Below are positions 8,837 to 16,335 of a DNA stretch of 64,000 nt, piece by piece. A program made the translations under genes and the position numbers. The stretch comes from Daejeonella rubra (GTDB lineage: Bacteria > Bacteroidota > Bacteroidia > Sphingobacteriales > Sphingobacteriaceae), in contig NZ_FNHH01000017.1 in assembly GCF_900103545.1 (NCBI RefSeq), positions 18,303 through 82,302 of the forward strand, given 5' to 3'. The notes under the pieces are model-generated. The model did no database searches, was not told the origin of the DNA, and saw only the letters and a program-made list of their open reading frames with translations. Within the stretch, counting starts at the first letter, position 1. The number at the start of each line of letters is the position of its first letter.

Positions 8837-9664
8837 TCAGACCTTATCATTCTTTTGATATTCTCCCATGATCGTAAAATTGATGGTATGCTTCAATACT
8901 TTACGGATGGCAGAATCATAATCAGATTGGTTTTTCCATTCGATATCTACATAAAAATTGTATTCATTACGTTTTCCAAGAACAGGCATCGACTGGATCT
9001 TGCTCAGATTGATCTTGTGGTCAGAGAAAATATTCAGCACTTCAGCAAGAGAACCTACAGAATTTCCAACCTGGAAACTCAGGGACGCCTTATTGGCTTC
9101 AGCATTACCAATCGGCTTGTCAGCGAGGATCAGAAAACGGGTAAAGTTTTTCTTGTTTGATTCTATCCTTCTTTCCATTACCTGCAGATCATAAAGCTTT
9201 GCCGCCAGGAGGTTAGCAATTGCCACGGTATCGGTCAGGTTCTCTTCTCTGATCTTTTTTGCACAGGCAGCAGTGTCACTGCTTTCAATAACCTGTAAAT
9301 GCGGAAACTCATCGAAGAAGTCGCTGCATTGGCGGATTGCAATGGGATGTGACTGTACATATTTGACATCCTTGAATTTTACACCCGGCAATGCCAGTAA
9401 GTGCAATTGAATAGCCAGGTAAACTTCGCCAACGATTGAAAAGTTATATTCTCTTAGAAGGGTGTAGTTTGGCAATAAACTTCCGGCAATGGAATTTTCG
9501 ATCGCCATGACTACGAAATCGGCCTTTTTATTCTTCAAAACCTCGCAGGTTTGTTTGAAAGAATCACATTCAATTGTTTCGATATCAGTTCCGAAGAATT
9601 TGAATGCCGCTTCTTCATGGAATGAAGCACGTATACCCTGAATTGCTACTCGCTTTTTTTGCAT
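8837..9664 (-). CDS. pheA: prephenate dehydratase with C-terminal ACT domain
   Basis: Prephenate dehydratase makes phenylpyruvate, the precursor of phenylalanine. The 275-residue protein has the periplasmic-binding-like dehydratase domain (RASFHEEAAFKFFG near the start, SHPIAIRQC, SDTAACAKKI, and the catalytic TRF in NKKNFTRFLIL). An ACT domain for phenylalanine feedback follows (SLAEVLNIFSDHKINLSKIQSMP; the usual ESRP is QSMP here). It is the first full gene of the operon and lies directly behind the attenuator at 9678-9846. No prephenate dehydrogenase (tyrA) accompanies it in this window. Confidence 0.95.
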   Translation of the reverse strand: MQKKRVAIQGIRASFHEEAAFKFFGTDIETIECDSFKQTCEVLKNKKADFVVMAIENSIAGSLLPNYTLLREYNFSIVGEVYLAIQLHLLALPGVKFKDVKYVQSHPIAIRQCSDFFDEFPHLQVIESSDTAACAKKIREENLTDTVAIANLLAAKLYDLQVMERRIESNKKNFTRFLILADKPIGNAEANKASLSFQVGNSVGSLAEVLNIFSDHKINLSKIQSMPVLGKRNEYNFYVDIEWKNQSDYDSAIRKVLKHTINFTIMGEYQKNDKV

Positions 9665-9677
9665 TTTGCTGTTAAAT

Positions 9678-9710
9678 AAAAAAGTCCCTGCTGGTGGGCA
9701 GGGACTTTTT
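9678..9710 (-). terminator. attenuator terminator hairpin upstream of pheA
   Basis: On the minus strand AAAAAGTCCCTGC pairs with GCAGGGACTTTTTT around a short loop, an intrinsic terminator placed between the leader peptide and pheA. Its 5' arm TCCCTGCCC (9704-9696) can instead pair, with one G-U, along the full nine bases GGGCGGGGA (9754-9746) inside the leader reading frame. The two pairings exclude each other, which is the logic of ribosome-mediated attenuation. Confidence 0.85.
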
Positions 9711-9732
9711 GCTAATTTTTCTATATTAAGAT

Positions 9733-9804
9733 CTATTGCATATTTTCCCCGCCCTTACCGTGATAGTAAAAATAAGCGAAGTAATATGTAGTTAATTTTT
9801 TCAT
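9733..9804 (-). CDS. pheL: aromatic-rich leader peptide of the pheA operon
   Basis: A 23-codon frame starts at ATG 9804 after an AAAGG ribosome site and stops with TAG. Residues 7-14 read YYFAYFYY, so seven of eight codons call for Tyr or Phe; a His follows. The codons for KGGE (about 17-20) contain the antiterminator GGGCGGGGA. A ribosome stalled on the Tyr/Phe run would leave that arm free and block the terminator; a ribosome reaching the stop would cover it and let the terminator form. This mirrors enterobacterial pheL, but the run is mixed Tyr and Phe, which fits an operon feeding both amino acids. The gene symbol is by analogy. Confidence 0.85.
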   Translation of the reverse strand: MKKLTTYYFAYFYYHGKGGENMQ

Positions 9805-9815
9805 CCTTTGTTTTA

Positions 9816-9846
9816 CAAACATAATACAAAATTTAATTTTGTCAAA
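9816..9846 (-). promoter_or_regulatory. Bacteroidota-type promoter of the pheA operon
   Basis: The minus strand has TTTG (9846-9843), a 19-base spacer and TATGTTTG (9823-9816). This matches the Bacteroidota sigma factor consensus TTTG-N19-21-TAnnTTTG exactly. The -7 box ends 11 bases before the leader peptide ATG, so the leader message would have a very short 5' untranslated region. Confidence 0.8.
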
Positions 9847-10008
9847 ATTTAAATAAAATTATTTTTTCGCACTTATTGTGGATGTATTGAACCTGTCCCG
9901 TATTAAATGCGGTTCCGTATTTAATATGGAATGACAAATAATAAATACGGCAGAACTGGAATTAGAAGTTTGCTGGTTTGTGACCCGATAGCTATCGGGT
10001 GACGAAAT

Positions 10009-11088
10009 CTACTTTCCGCTTTGTGGGGTGATTTCGTAAGTCGTGTAAAACTCCAGACTTTCAAAGATCTCTTCTTCAGTACAGAAAATATCGAAATCAC
10101 ATTTGCCAATTGTGCTCAGAAGTGAAAAACTGATCTTGCCGGAGGTGTTTTTCTTATCATTTTTCATGATCTCCAAAAGGTCGCTATAGCTGTTTTTCTT
10201 TACTTTATAGGCAGGGTATACATTTCTGAGTGTGTCAACGATTTCACGTAGCTCCGTTTTCTGTAATCCGTTTTTCTTTGCTGAAAGGTAAGCCTCACAA
10301 ATAAATCCGATCGCAATGGCCTCTCCATGTAAAAGCGGCTTTTTATCATGCTGTAAGGAATAGCTTTCAACAGCATGACCAATGGTATGCCCGAAGTTCA
10401 GGATCTTTCTGAGTCCTTTTTCAAAAGGATCGGAAATAACCACTTTATTTTTGATCTCTACAGACCGATAAATGATCTCTGGACTGAGTTCAGCTGGTTT
10501 AATAGTCTTCAGTTTTTCAAACAATGCAATATCATAGATAAGTCCGTGCTTGATCACTTCAGCATATCCTGAGCGTAGTTCTCTTTGGTCAAGTGTACTT
10601 AAAAAGCCGGTATTTATGAAAACAGCTTTTGGCTGAGTAAATGTTCCGATGATATTTTTAACATTTTCCATGTCGATCCCGGTTTTTCCGCCAATCGAAG
10701 CATCAACCTGGGAAAGCAGGGTAGTAGGAACCTGCACAAAATCAATCCCGCGCTTGAAGGTTGAGGCGGCAAAACCACCCATGTCTGTAATGACACCTCC
10801 GCCAAGGTTGATCAGGATGCTGTTTCTGTCGGCGCCAAAATCAAGCAGCATTCTCCAGATCCCGATGCAGAAATCAATATTTTTATTCTCTTCGCCGGGA
10901 GTCACTTCAATAAGGTCGAATTCAAGATCGCCCAATGCTTCCTGCAAAAGAGGCAGACAATGGATTTCAGTATTGCTGTCAACTAATACAAAAACTTTGC
11001 TGTACTTGCTTTCACTAAGAAATTTGCTTAATTCCTGAAGACTGTTCTCGAAAAAAACAGAATAACTGATACTCTTTATGGGTTTCAT
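10009..11088 (-). CDS. aroB: 3-dehydroquinate synthase
   Basis: This enzyme cyclises DAHP to 3-dehydroquinate with NAD and a divalent metal. The 359-residue protein shows the NAD-binding LGGGVITDMGGFAAS (95-109), FKRGIDFVQVPTTLLSQVDASIGGK split around 111-135, and the metal-binding HGEAIAIG and FGHTIGHAVE blocks. Its ATG overlaps the stop of the S4-domain gene by four bases, so the two form a translationally coupled pair. About 340 bases separate its end from pheA; most of that holds the pheA promoter and leader, so aroB belongs to a separate transcription unit. Confidence 0.95.
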   Translation of the reverse strand: MKPIKSISYSVFFENSLQELSKFLSESKYSKVFVLVDSNTEIHCLPLLQEALGDLEFDLIEVTPGEENKNIDFCIGIWRMLLDFGADRNSILINLGGGVITDMGGFAASTFKRGIDFVQVPTTLLSQVDASIGGKTGIDMENVKNIIGTFTQPKAVFINTGFLSTLDQRELRSGYAEVIKHGLIYDIALFEKLKTIKPAELSPEIIYRSVEIKNKVVISDPFEKGLRKILNFGHTIGHAVESYSLQHDKKPLLHGEAIAIGFICEAYLSAKKNGLQKTELREIVDTLRNVYPAYKVKKNSYSDLLEIMKNDKKNTSGKISFSLLSTIGKCDFDIFCTEEEIFESLEFYTTYEITPQSGK

Positions 11089-11291
11089 TTAACTTTAATT
11101 ATTTTGCCTCTGCACTCTATGATATCACCGCGTCTTACTTTAAGACGTTTGCGGTAATCTACTTCACCGTTATATTTTACTGCTCCTTCTGATACGACCA
11201 TTTGGGCCTCACCGCCACTCTGGACAATGTTTGCAGCCTTCAGCAACTGGATCAGGTGGATAAATTCTCCTTCTAATGTAAAATCAAGCAT
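11085..11291 (-). CDS. small S4-domain RNA-binding protein
   Basis: The 68-residue protein is a lone S4 domain: FIHLIQLLKAANIVQSGGEA, then VKYNGEVDYRKR and a C-terminal DIIECRGKIIKV. This matches the YbcJ/YaaA-like group of short S4 proteins, which bind structured RNA; the specific role is unknown. It overlaps aroB by four bases. A -7 box TAAGTTTG lies four bases before its ATG, suggesting a leaderless transcript for the S4-aroB unit. Confidence 0.85.
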   Translation of the reverse strand: MLDFTLEGEFIHLIQLLKAANIVQSGGEAQMVVSEGAVKYNGEVDYRKRLKVRRGDIIECRGKIIKVK

Positions 11292-11295
11292 GCAG

Positions 11296-11323
11296 CAAAC
11301 TTACAAATTTTAGCATTCGTATG
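11296..11323 (-). promoter_or_regulatory. promoter of the S4-aroB unit
   Basis: The minus strand reads TAAGTTTG (11303-11296), a consensus -7 box, followed by CTGC and the ATG. A near-consensus TTTA lies 20 bases upstream where the -33 TTTG is expected. The start codon falls at or next to the predicted transcription start. Confidence 0.55.
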
Positions 11324-11341
11324 TAAATGTCTCAATATTTC

Positions 11342-11349
11342 TACCTTTG
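11342..11349 (+). promoter_or_regulatory. -7 promoter box of proline dehydrogenase
   Basis: TACCTTTG matches TAnnTTTG and is followed by CGC and then ATG, so the message would start at or next to the initiation codon. This placement argues that the real start is the ATG at 11353 and not the TTG inside the box. No clear -33 box is seen. Confidence 0.5.
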
Positions 11350-11352
11350 CGC

Positions 11353-12546
11353 ATGCAACAAACCAAGTTGAAGAGCAAAATTCTGTCTTTTGATAATACA
11401 GAGATCGCTTTCCGTGGAAAAACGGATGCCGACCTTAAGCGAGCCTACTGGCTATTTAAGCTTATCAGTATAAATTTTTTAACGAAGATCGGTCCGCCGA
11501 TCACCAATTTAGCCCTCAACATAGGCTTACCCATCAAGTCTTTGATCAAATCTACAATCTTCCGCCATTTCTGCGGAGGAGAGAGTATTGAGGAATGTGA
11601 ACAAACTGTCAGTCAGCTTCATGCCGGAAAAGTAGGTTCCATTCTTGATTATTCTGTGGAGGGAGAGGATGATGAGCCGGTGTTCGATGCTACCTGTGCA
11701 GAGATCATGAAGACCATCAAGCATGCCGATGGTGATGAACGTATTCCCTTAACGGTATTTAAAGTTACAGGACTTGGCAGATTAGGATTGCTTGAAAAAA
11801 TGGATGCAAAGCAGCCTTTGAATTCGGAGGAAACAGCAGAATTTGCCCGCTTTAAAAATAGAATCGATCAGATCTGTAGCTTAGCACATGAACTGGATGT
11901 GAAGGTGATGGTGGATGCGGAAGAAACCTGGATTCAGGATACGATCGATTCATTAGTTCTGGAAATGATGCGCAGATACAATCAGGAAAAAGCCATTGTC
12001 TTCAATACGTATCAGCTCTATCGAAACGATAAGCTTGCTTCCCTGAAGGCCGATGGTACGGCCGCTTCCAATGAACATTTCTTTCTGGGAGCTAAGTTAG
12101 TCCGCGGAGCCTATATGGAAAAGGAACGTAAACGTGCATCAGAATTAAATTATCCATCTCCGATACATAAGGACAAGGAATCTACTGATCAGGATTATGA
12201 TCTTGCCTTGAAATACTGTATCAGTAAAATAGAGATGGTTTCTTTTGTTGCAGGTACACATAATGAGCAAAGCTGTCGTGTTTTGGCAGAGCTGCTTGAT
12301 GAAAAGGGTATTCCACATAACCATAAGCATGTTTATTTTTCTCAGCTTTTGGGAATGAGTGATAATTTAAGCTTCAATCTTTCATCTGTTGGTTATAATG
12401 TTGCTAAGTATGTTCCTTATGGTCCCGTTAAAGCTGTGATGCCTTACCTGTTCAGAAGGGCAGAGGAAAATACCTCAGTTGCCGGACAAATGGGAAGAGA
12501 ACTTCGTTTAATCGCAGCGGAAAAGAAACGCAGGAAGTTGAATTAG
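11353..12546 (+). CDS. proline dehydrogenase (monofunctional)
   Basis: The enzyme oxidises proline to pyrroline-5-carboxylate with FAD, delivering electrons to the respiratory chain. The roughly 397-residue protein has the barrel motifs KVMVDAEETWIQ, KLVRGAYMEKER, SFVAGTHNEQS and the C-terminal VPYGPVKAVMPYLFRRAEEN. It lacks the pyrroline-5-carboxylate dehydrogenase half found in PutA. I use ATG 11353 because an in-frame TTG two codons earlier sits inside the promoter box. It is divergent from the S4-aroB unit and faces the DUF962 gene. Confidence 0.93.
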   Translation: MQQTKLKSKILSFDNTEIAFRGKTDADLKRAYWLFKLISINFLTKIGPPITNLALNIGLPIKSLIKSTIFRHFCGGESIEECEQTVSQLHAGKVGSILDYSVEGEDDEPVFDATCAEIMKTIKHADGDERIPLTVFKVTGLGRLGLLEKMDAKQPLNSEETAEFARFKNRIDQICSLAHELDVKVMVDAEETWIQDTIDSLVLEMMRRYNQEKAIVFNTYQLYRNDKLASLKADGTAASNEHFFLGAKLVRGAYMEKERKRASELNYPSPIHKDKESTDQDYDLALKYCISKIEMVSFVAGTHNEQSCRVLAELLDEKGIPHNHKHVYFSQLLGMSDNLSFNLSSVGYNVAKYVPYGPVKAVMPYLFRRAEENTSVAGQMGRELRLIAAEKKRRKLN

Positions 12547-12558
12547 AAGGATTTATGT

Positions 12559-12867
12559 TCAGAATTTTTCTTTGCCACGAAGCAGATCCCAAAACAAGAT
12601 AAAGTCGGAGGCCAGACTGTAGCCCGGGTATTGAAAGGTAGCCGGTTTATTCTTTTCGAAAAAGAAATGCCCGACCCATGCAAAACCATATCCCACAAAT
12701 GGGATGAGAATCAATAACCTTGCATCATTAAAGATCAGCGCTGCAGGAATTAGCAGTAGTACCATGGAGGTGCCGATAAAGTGTAAAATCCTGCTGATTG
12801 AATTGCTGTGTTCTTTCAGATAAAAGGGATAAAAATCCTTTAATGAGCTGATCCGTTCGTTTTGCAT
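12559..12867 (-). CDS. DUF962 / Mpo1-like small membrane protein
   Basis: The 102-residue protein contains two hydrophobic hairpins (about 31-47 and 50-68) and the DUF962 hallmarks FYPFYLKEHSN near the start and WVGHFFFEKNKPATF. The yeast member Mpo1 is an iron-dependent dioxygenase shortening 2-hydroxy fatty acids; the His residues of the GHFFFEKN motif are present. That link to 2-hydroxylated lipids is notable given the fatty acid hydroxylase in the sphingolipid operon, but any connection is inference. It ends 13 bases from proline dehydrogenase, tail to tail. Confidence 0.82.
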   Translation of the reverse strand: MQNERISSLKDFYPFYLKEHSNSISRILHFIGTSMVLLLIPAALIFNDARLLILIPFVGYGFAWVGHFFFEKNKPATFQYPGYSLASDFILFWDLLRGKEKF

Positions 12868-12890
12868 GATCTAATTTAATGAATTTCCAG

Positions 12891-13529
12891 TTAATTTTCC
12901 AGCAGACCTGATGAAAATAGATAGCTCTCCAGGCTTTCTTCAGAAGTAAGCAGGTGAGTATGCATACCGAGGGAGGCTGCGGTTTTCAGGTGCTGCGGGC
13001 TATCATCAATAAAAAGAGTTTCTGCAGGATCCAGATGATGTTCCTTCAAAACATATTCGAAAATTTCCGGATTGGGTTTACGCATTTTCATCAGATGAGA
13101 GTAATAATCCTTTTCAAAAAAGATGGCATTTGATTCTAACTGATGTTCTCTTTTTAAATAATCCATGATCCAATTATAATGGATCTCATTATTATTGCTC
13201 AGGAGGAAGGTTCTGTATTTTTCTTTGACCTTCAGAAGCAGGTCATGGTTGGGTTCCGGAACTCCGATCAATAAGGAGTTCCAGGCATGGTCTATTTCCG
13301 TATCGGTCAGACCCGGAATTCCTGATACCTCCCTAATTCCCTCTCTGAACTCTGAAGGTGAAATGAACCCCTGTTCAAACTGGTCAAAGATTGGGTTATG
13401 CGCTTTATGTGCAAAAAACTGTTCGACGTTTTTAATTCCCAATTCAGAAAAATTACGTTGAGCCTGGTTAAAGTCTATTGTGAAAATGACGTTTCCGTAA
13501 TCAAAAATGATATTTTTTATCTTATTCAT
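12891..13529 (-). CDS. HAD-superfamily hydrolase (subfamily IA)
   Basis: The 212-residue protein begins IIFDYGNVIFTIDF, where the first DxD-type aspartate is kept but the second is replaced by asparagine (DYGNV), a known variant of the YihX/epoxide-hydrolase-like group. FLLSNNNEIH is motif II, the KMRKPNPEIFEYVL stretch supplies the motif III lysine and FIDDSPQHL is motif IV. It probably removes phosphate from a small sugar phosphate; substrate unknown. The next gene on this strand, the DUF962 gene, follows after 23 bases. Confidence 0.85.
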   Translation of the reverse strand: MNKIKNIIFDYGNVIFTIDFNQAQRNFSELGIKNVEQFFAHKAHNPIFDQFEQGFISPSEFREGIREVSGIPGLTDTEIDHAWNSLLIGVPEPNHDLLLKVKEKYRTFLLSNNNEIHYNWIMDYLKREHQLESNAIFFEKDYYSHLMKMRKPNPEIFEYVLKEHHLDPAETLFIDDSPQHLKTAASLGMHTHLLTSEESLESYLFSSGLLEN

Positions 13530-13599
13530 AAAATTATTGCATTATATTCACCTTCCAAATACAATTGCCTTCGTACCGTAAGGTTTTCAAATTTTATTA

Positions 13600-15378
13600 A
13601 TGACTTTTAGTCTGAATACTTTTTCTATAATCCTCATTTTATGCGGTCTTGTAACGCTTTATATGTGTATTCGCATATTCCGCAGGTATGAAGTGGTTGT
13701 CCGCTGGTTTGGATTTATGGTATTAGGCATTGGAATCTGGGCGCTAAGTTATGGATTTGAACTTTCAAGTACCAGCCTGGAGCAGATGTTGTTTTGGATA
13801 AATATAGAATACCTCGGTATTTCATTTATGCCTGCTTTCTGGTTGTTGTTCATTGTGAAATTTACCGGCAGAGATAAGTGGTTAAATACCAGAAATTTCA
13901 TCTGGATCATCATCATTCCCATGATCACTCTTTTGATGGTCTGGACGAATCATTTTCATCACCTGCATTATAAAAGTGTTTCTGTTGATAACTCAGGTCC
14001 ATTCCCTTTACTAAGTATTGAGACAGGTCCGTGGTATATCGTTCATACACTTTATTTTTATATTCTACTTGCCTGGGGAGTATTGCTTCTGTTGTACAAA
14101 TACAGGAAGTCAGATCCTGTCTTTAAGCGTCAGAACCTGATCATTTTGTTGGCTGCATTTATTCCATGGTTCGCTAACCTGGCTTACCTGTTTGGCTTTA
14201 GGCCGATGGGGCATATCGACAGTACTCCATTTGCATTTGTTTTAACGGTATTGATGCTCAGTATCGGACTAGTACGTTTCAGGTTGCTGGATATCATACC
14301 TATTGCCAGAGAGAAAGTTCTGGAGGCTATGAAAGAAGGCTTGATCGTGACCGATAACCTGGACAGGATCATTGACCTTAATCGTGAGATTAAGAAGATT
14401 CTTTCTATTTCAGGCGAAAATCTGATCGGGAAGAATATCGATTCCGTTCTTCCTAACCAGCCGGAACTATTTGGATATATCGGGGGAAGAAAAGATGGCA
14501 GGATAAAAATTGAGATTCAGCGAAATGGATACCCTATTTTTCTGGAGGTGAGTATCACGGCATTGTTTGAAGATGAGAATAGTTTTAATGGACTGATCAT
14601 CCTGACAAGAGATATTACATCACAGGTTGAAATTGAAAATCAGGTGCGCTTACAATCTGAACAGCTTATCGCTATGAATAAATTGAAGGATCGCCTTTTT
14701 TCTATCATAGCACATGACCTCAGGGGGCCACTAAATAATTTGAATGAAGTGATTAAAATGCTGAATGCAGGGATGATCACGGAGGATGAATTCAAATCAT
14801 TTATACCAAATTTATCCAAGAATATCGGTTATACTACAGGTTTATTGGAAAATTTGCTGTTCTGGTCGAGGAGTCAGCTTCAGGGCGAAATTATTAAACC
14901 TGTTTATTTTAATGTAAAGGGGATCGCTGATAATATTATCGCACTGTTTGAAAATGTGATCAAAGAGAAAGATATCATTACAGAAAACCAGTTGGATCCA
15001 AACGCTCTTGTTTATGCCGATATGGATATGATCCAGCTTATTGTGAGAAACCTGGTATCGAATGCGGTTAAATTCTCCAAACATGGCGGCAGCATCAAGA
15101 TCACTTCCTATTTAGATGGGAATGATTCTGTTATTTGTTTCTGTGATTCAGGTGTTGGAATCTCTCAGGAAAATCAAAAAAAACTTTTTGAACTTGAAAC
15201 TTTCACCACCAGAGGCACTGATAATGAAGAAGGAACAGGCCTCGGTCTGCTACTCTGTAAGGATTTTATAGAGAAAAATGGTGGGAGGATCTGGGTAGAG
15301 AGTGAAATTGGCGAGGGAAGTAAATTTTGTGTACAGATCCCTAATTCGCCTGTAAATAAGGCGGTTCAAGCGAATTAA
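13600..15378 (+). CDS. membrane sensor histidine kinase with 7TM N-terminal region and PAS domain
   Basis: The 592-residue protein has seven hydrophobic segments in residues 5-230, matching the 7TM sensor region found in front of some histidine kinases. A PAS domain spans about 235-340, followed by a HisKA domain with the phosphorylated H372 in FSIIAHDLRGPLNN and an HATPase (N box NLVSNAVKFS, G1 DSGVGIS, G2 GTGLGLLLC). It lacks a receiver domain, and no response regulator gene lies next to it, so its partner is unknown. It is divergent from the HAD gene. Confidence 0.9.
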   Translation: MTFSLNTFSIILILCGLVTLYMCIRIFRRYEVVVRWFGFMVLGIGIWALSYGFELSSTSLEQMLFWINIEYLGISFMPAFWLLFIVKFTGRDKWLNTRNFIWIIIIPMITLLMVWTNHFHHLHYKSVSVDNSGPFPLLSIETGPWYIVHTLYFYILLAWGVLLLLYKYRKSDPVFKRQNLIILLAAFIPWFANLAYLFGFRPMGHIDSTPFAFVLTVLMLSIGLVRFRLLDIIPIAREKVLEAMKEGLIVTDNLDRIIDLNREIKKILSISGENLIGKNIDSVLPNQPELFGYIGGRKDGRIKIEIQRNGYPIFLEVSITALFEDENSFNGLIILTRDITSQVEIENQVRLQSEQLIAMNKLKDRLFSIIAHDLRGPLNNLNEVIKMLNAGMITEDEFKSFIPNLSKNIGYTTGLLENLLFWSRSQLQGEIIKPVYFNVKGIADNIIALFENVIKEKDIITENQLDPNALVYADMDMIQLIVRNLVSNAVKFSKHGGSIKITSYLDGNDSVICFCDSGVGISQENQKKLFELETFTTRGTDNEEGTGLGLLLCKDFIEKNGGRIWVESEIGEGSKFCVQIPNSPVNKAVQAN

Positions 15379-15634
15379 AATCAGGGAGGCCTTCCGGTTA
15401 TGATTATTCTCTTGAGAAAACAAACAAAAATACCTTTCTGGTGTTTGTTATTTCATAGGCTATTTTTCATTTAATAAAAGATGTATGGTACTCATTTGTG
15501 CCTTCATTGGCAGATTGGATTGATAAATAGGATAACCAATTCTATTTCATCAAATTAATTCTTCCTCAAATAGAAATCTGCTTCCCTTTTAAAGGATTTA
15601 ATTTTTGCTCCATCCATCAGATTTGGTCAATTAA

Positions 15635-16255
15635 TTGAACCAATTCTTATTTTATTGTGTTCAGTTTTTATTATCCTGGATGCTTTGGTTATTTTATTGG
15701 GTGGAATTTTTTAGTGCTAATTATGAGTTAAACAGAAAAATATTAATAATGGGGTTAGGTTCAAGATATAGAGCAGAGATTAAGAGGAACTGTACCCATT
15801 CGGAAGACAGTAAGAGGGATTTGATATTTTGGCGTAACAAGCTTTTCGCAACGACCTTAATTTACCTATTGCCATTTTGTTTGATCGCATTGCTTCCCGG
15901 ACTTTACTGGACCTATAAAACCGGGATATATTCTATTGGTATAATAGATATACTCGCTGTAATCAGCATGTTTTTACTTGCATTTCTGCGAGGTATTAAT
16001 CTGGCTGTCAGGAAAATTATTTTTATTGCCTGTATCTATATTTTTAGTATTGCTATAATCTATTATTTGGATGTAAATGGACCGGGGATGCTTTACCTGC
16101 TGGCTGCCTGCATTTTTAGTTTGCTCATTTTTCCCAGTACTAAATTGTTTTGGCCTGCCTGGCTAAATACCCTTATCTGTATTTCATTTTGGTTTCTTAT
16201 ATGGTTGGAACTTTTGCCGGGTAACAGTGGCATAAGCTCATTGAGCGGACAATGA
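15635..16255 (+). CDS. membrane protein, probably the truncated N-terminal part of a sensor kinase
   Basis: The 206-residue protein has an N-terminal transmembrane helix, a charged linker (RAEIKRNCTHSEDSKRD) and five or six further helices (about 73-200). It ends abruptly with SLSGQ right after the last helix. This layout resembles the membrane sensor part of Bacteroidota histidine kinases without its PAS and kinase domains. The stop lies about 80 bases from the end of an efflux cassette read from the other strand, so loss of the 3' part through insertion of that cassette is a reasonable inference. It could also be a small intact membrane protein. Confidence 0.55.
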   Translation: MNQFLFYCVQFLLSWMLWLFYWVEFFSANYELNRKILIMGLGSRYRAEIKRNCTHSEDSKRDLIFWRNKLFATTLIYLLPFCLIALLPGLYWTYKTGIYSIGIIDILAVISMFLLAFLRGINLAVRKIIFIACIYIFSIAIIYYLDVNGPGMLYLLAACIFSLLIFPSTKLFWPAWLNTLICISFWFLIWLELLPGNSGISSLSGQ

Positions 16256-16335
16256 TTCGCACTTATTACTGAAATCAGTAAACAGCCTAATACTTTTCCA
16301 ATACTCATCATATTTATTTTACTAAACATATTTTT

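Noticed and set aside
8771..9160. 129-codon plus frame opposite pheA
   Set aside because: The minus strand encodes the ACT domain of prephenate dehydratase; the plus frame is a by-product.
16093..16329. 78-codon minus frame with signal-like start MFSKINMMSIGKVLG
   Set aside because: After about 30 residues it runs antisense to the membrane protein gene; at best a chimeric remnant, so I mention it only in the junction finding.
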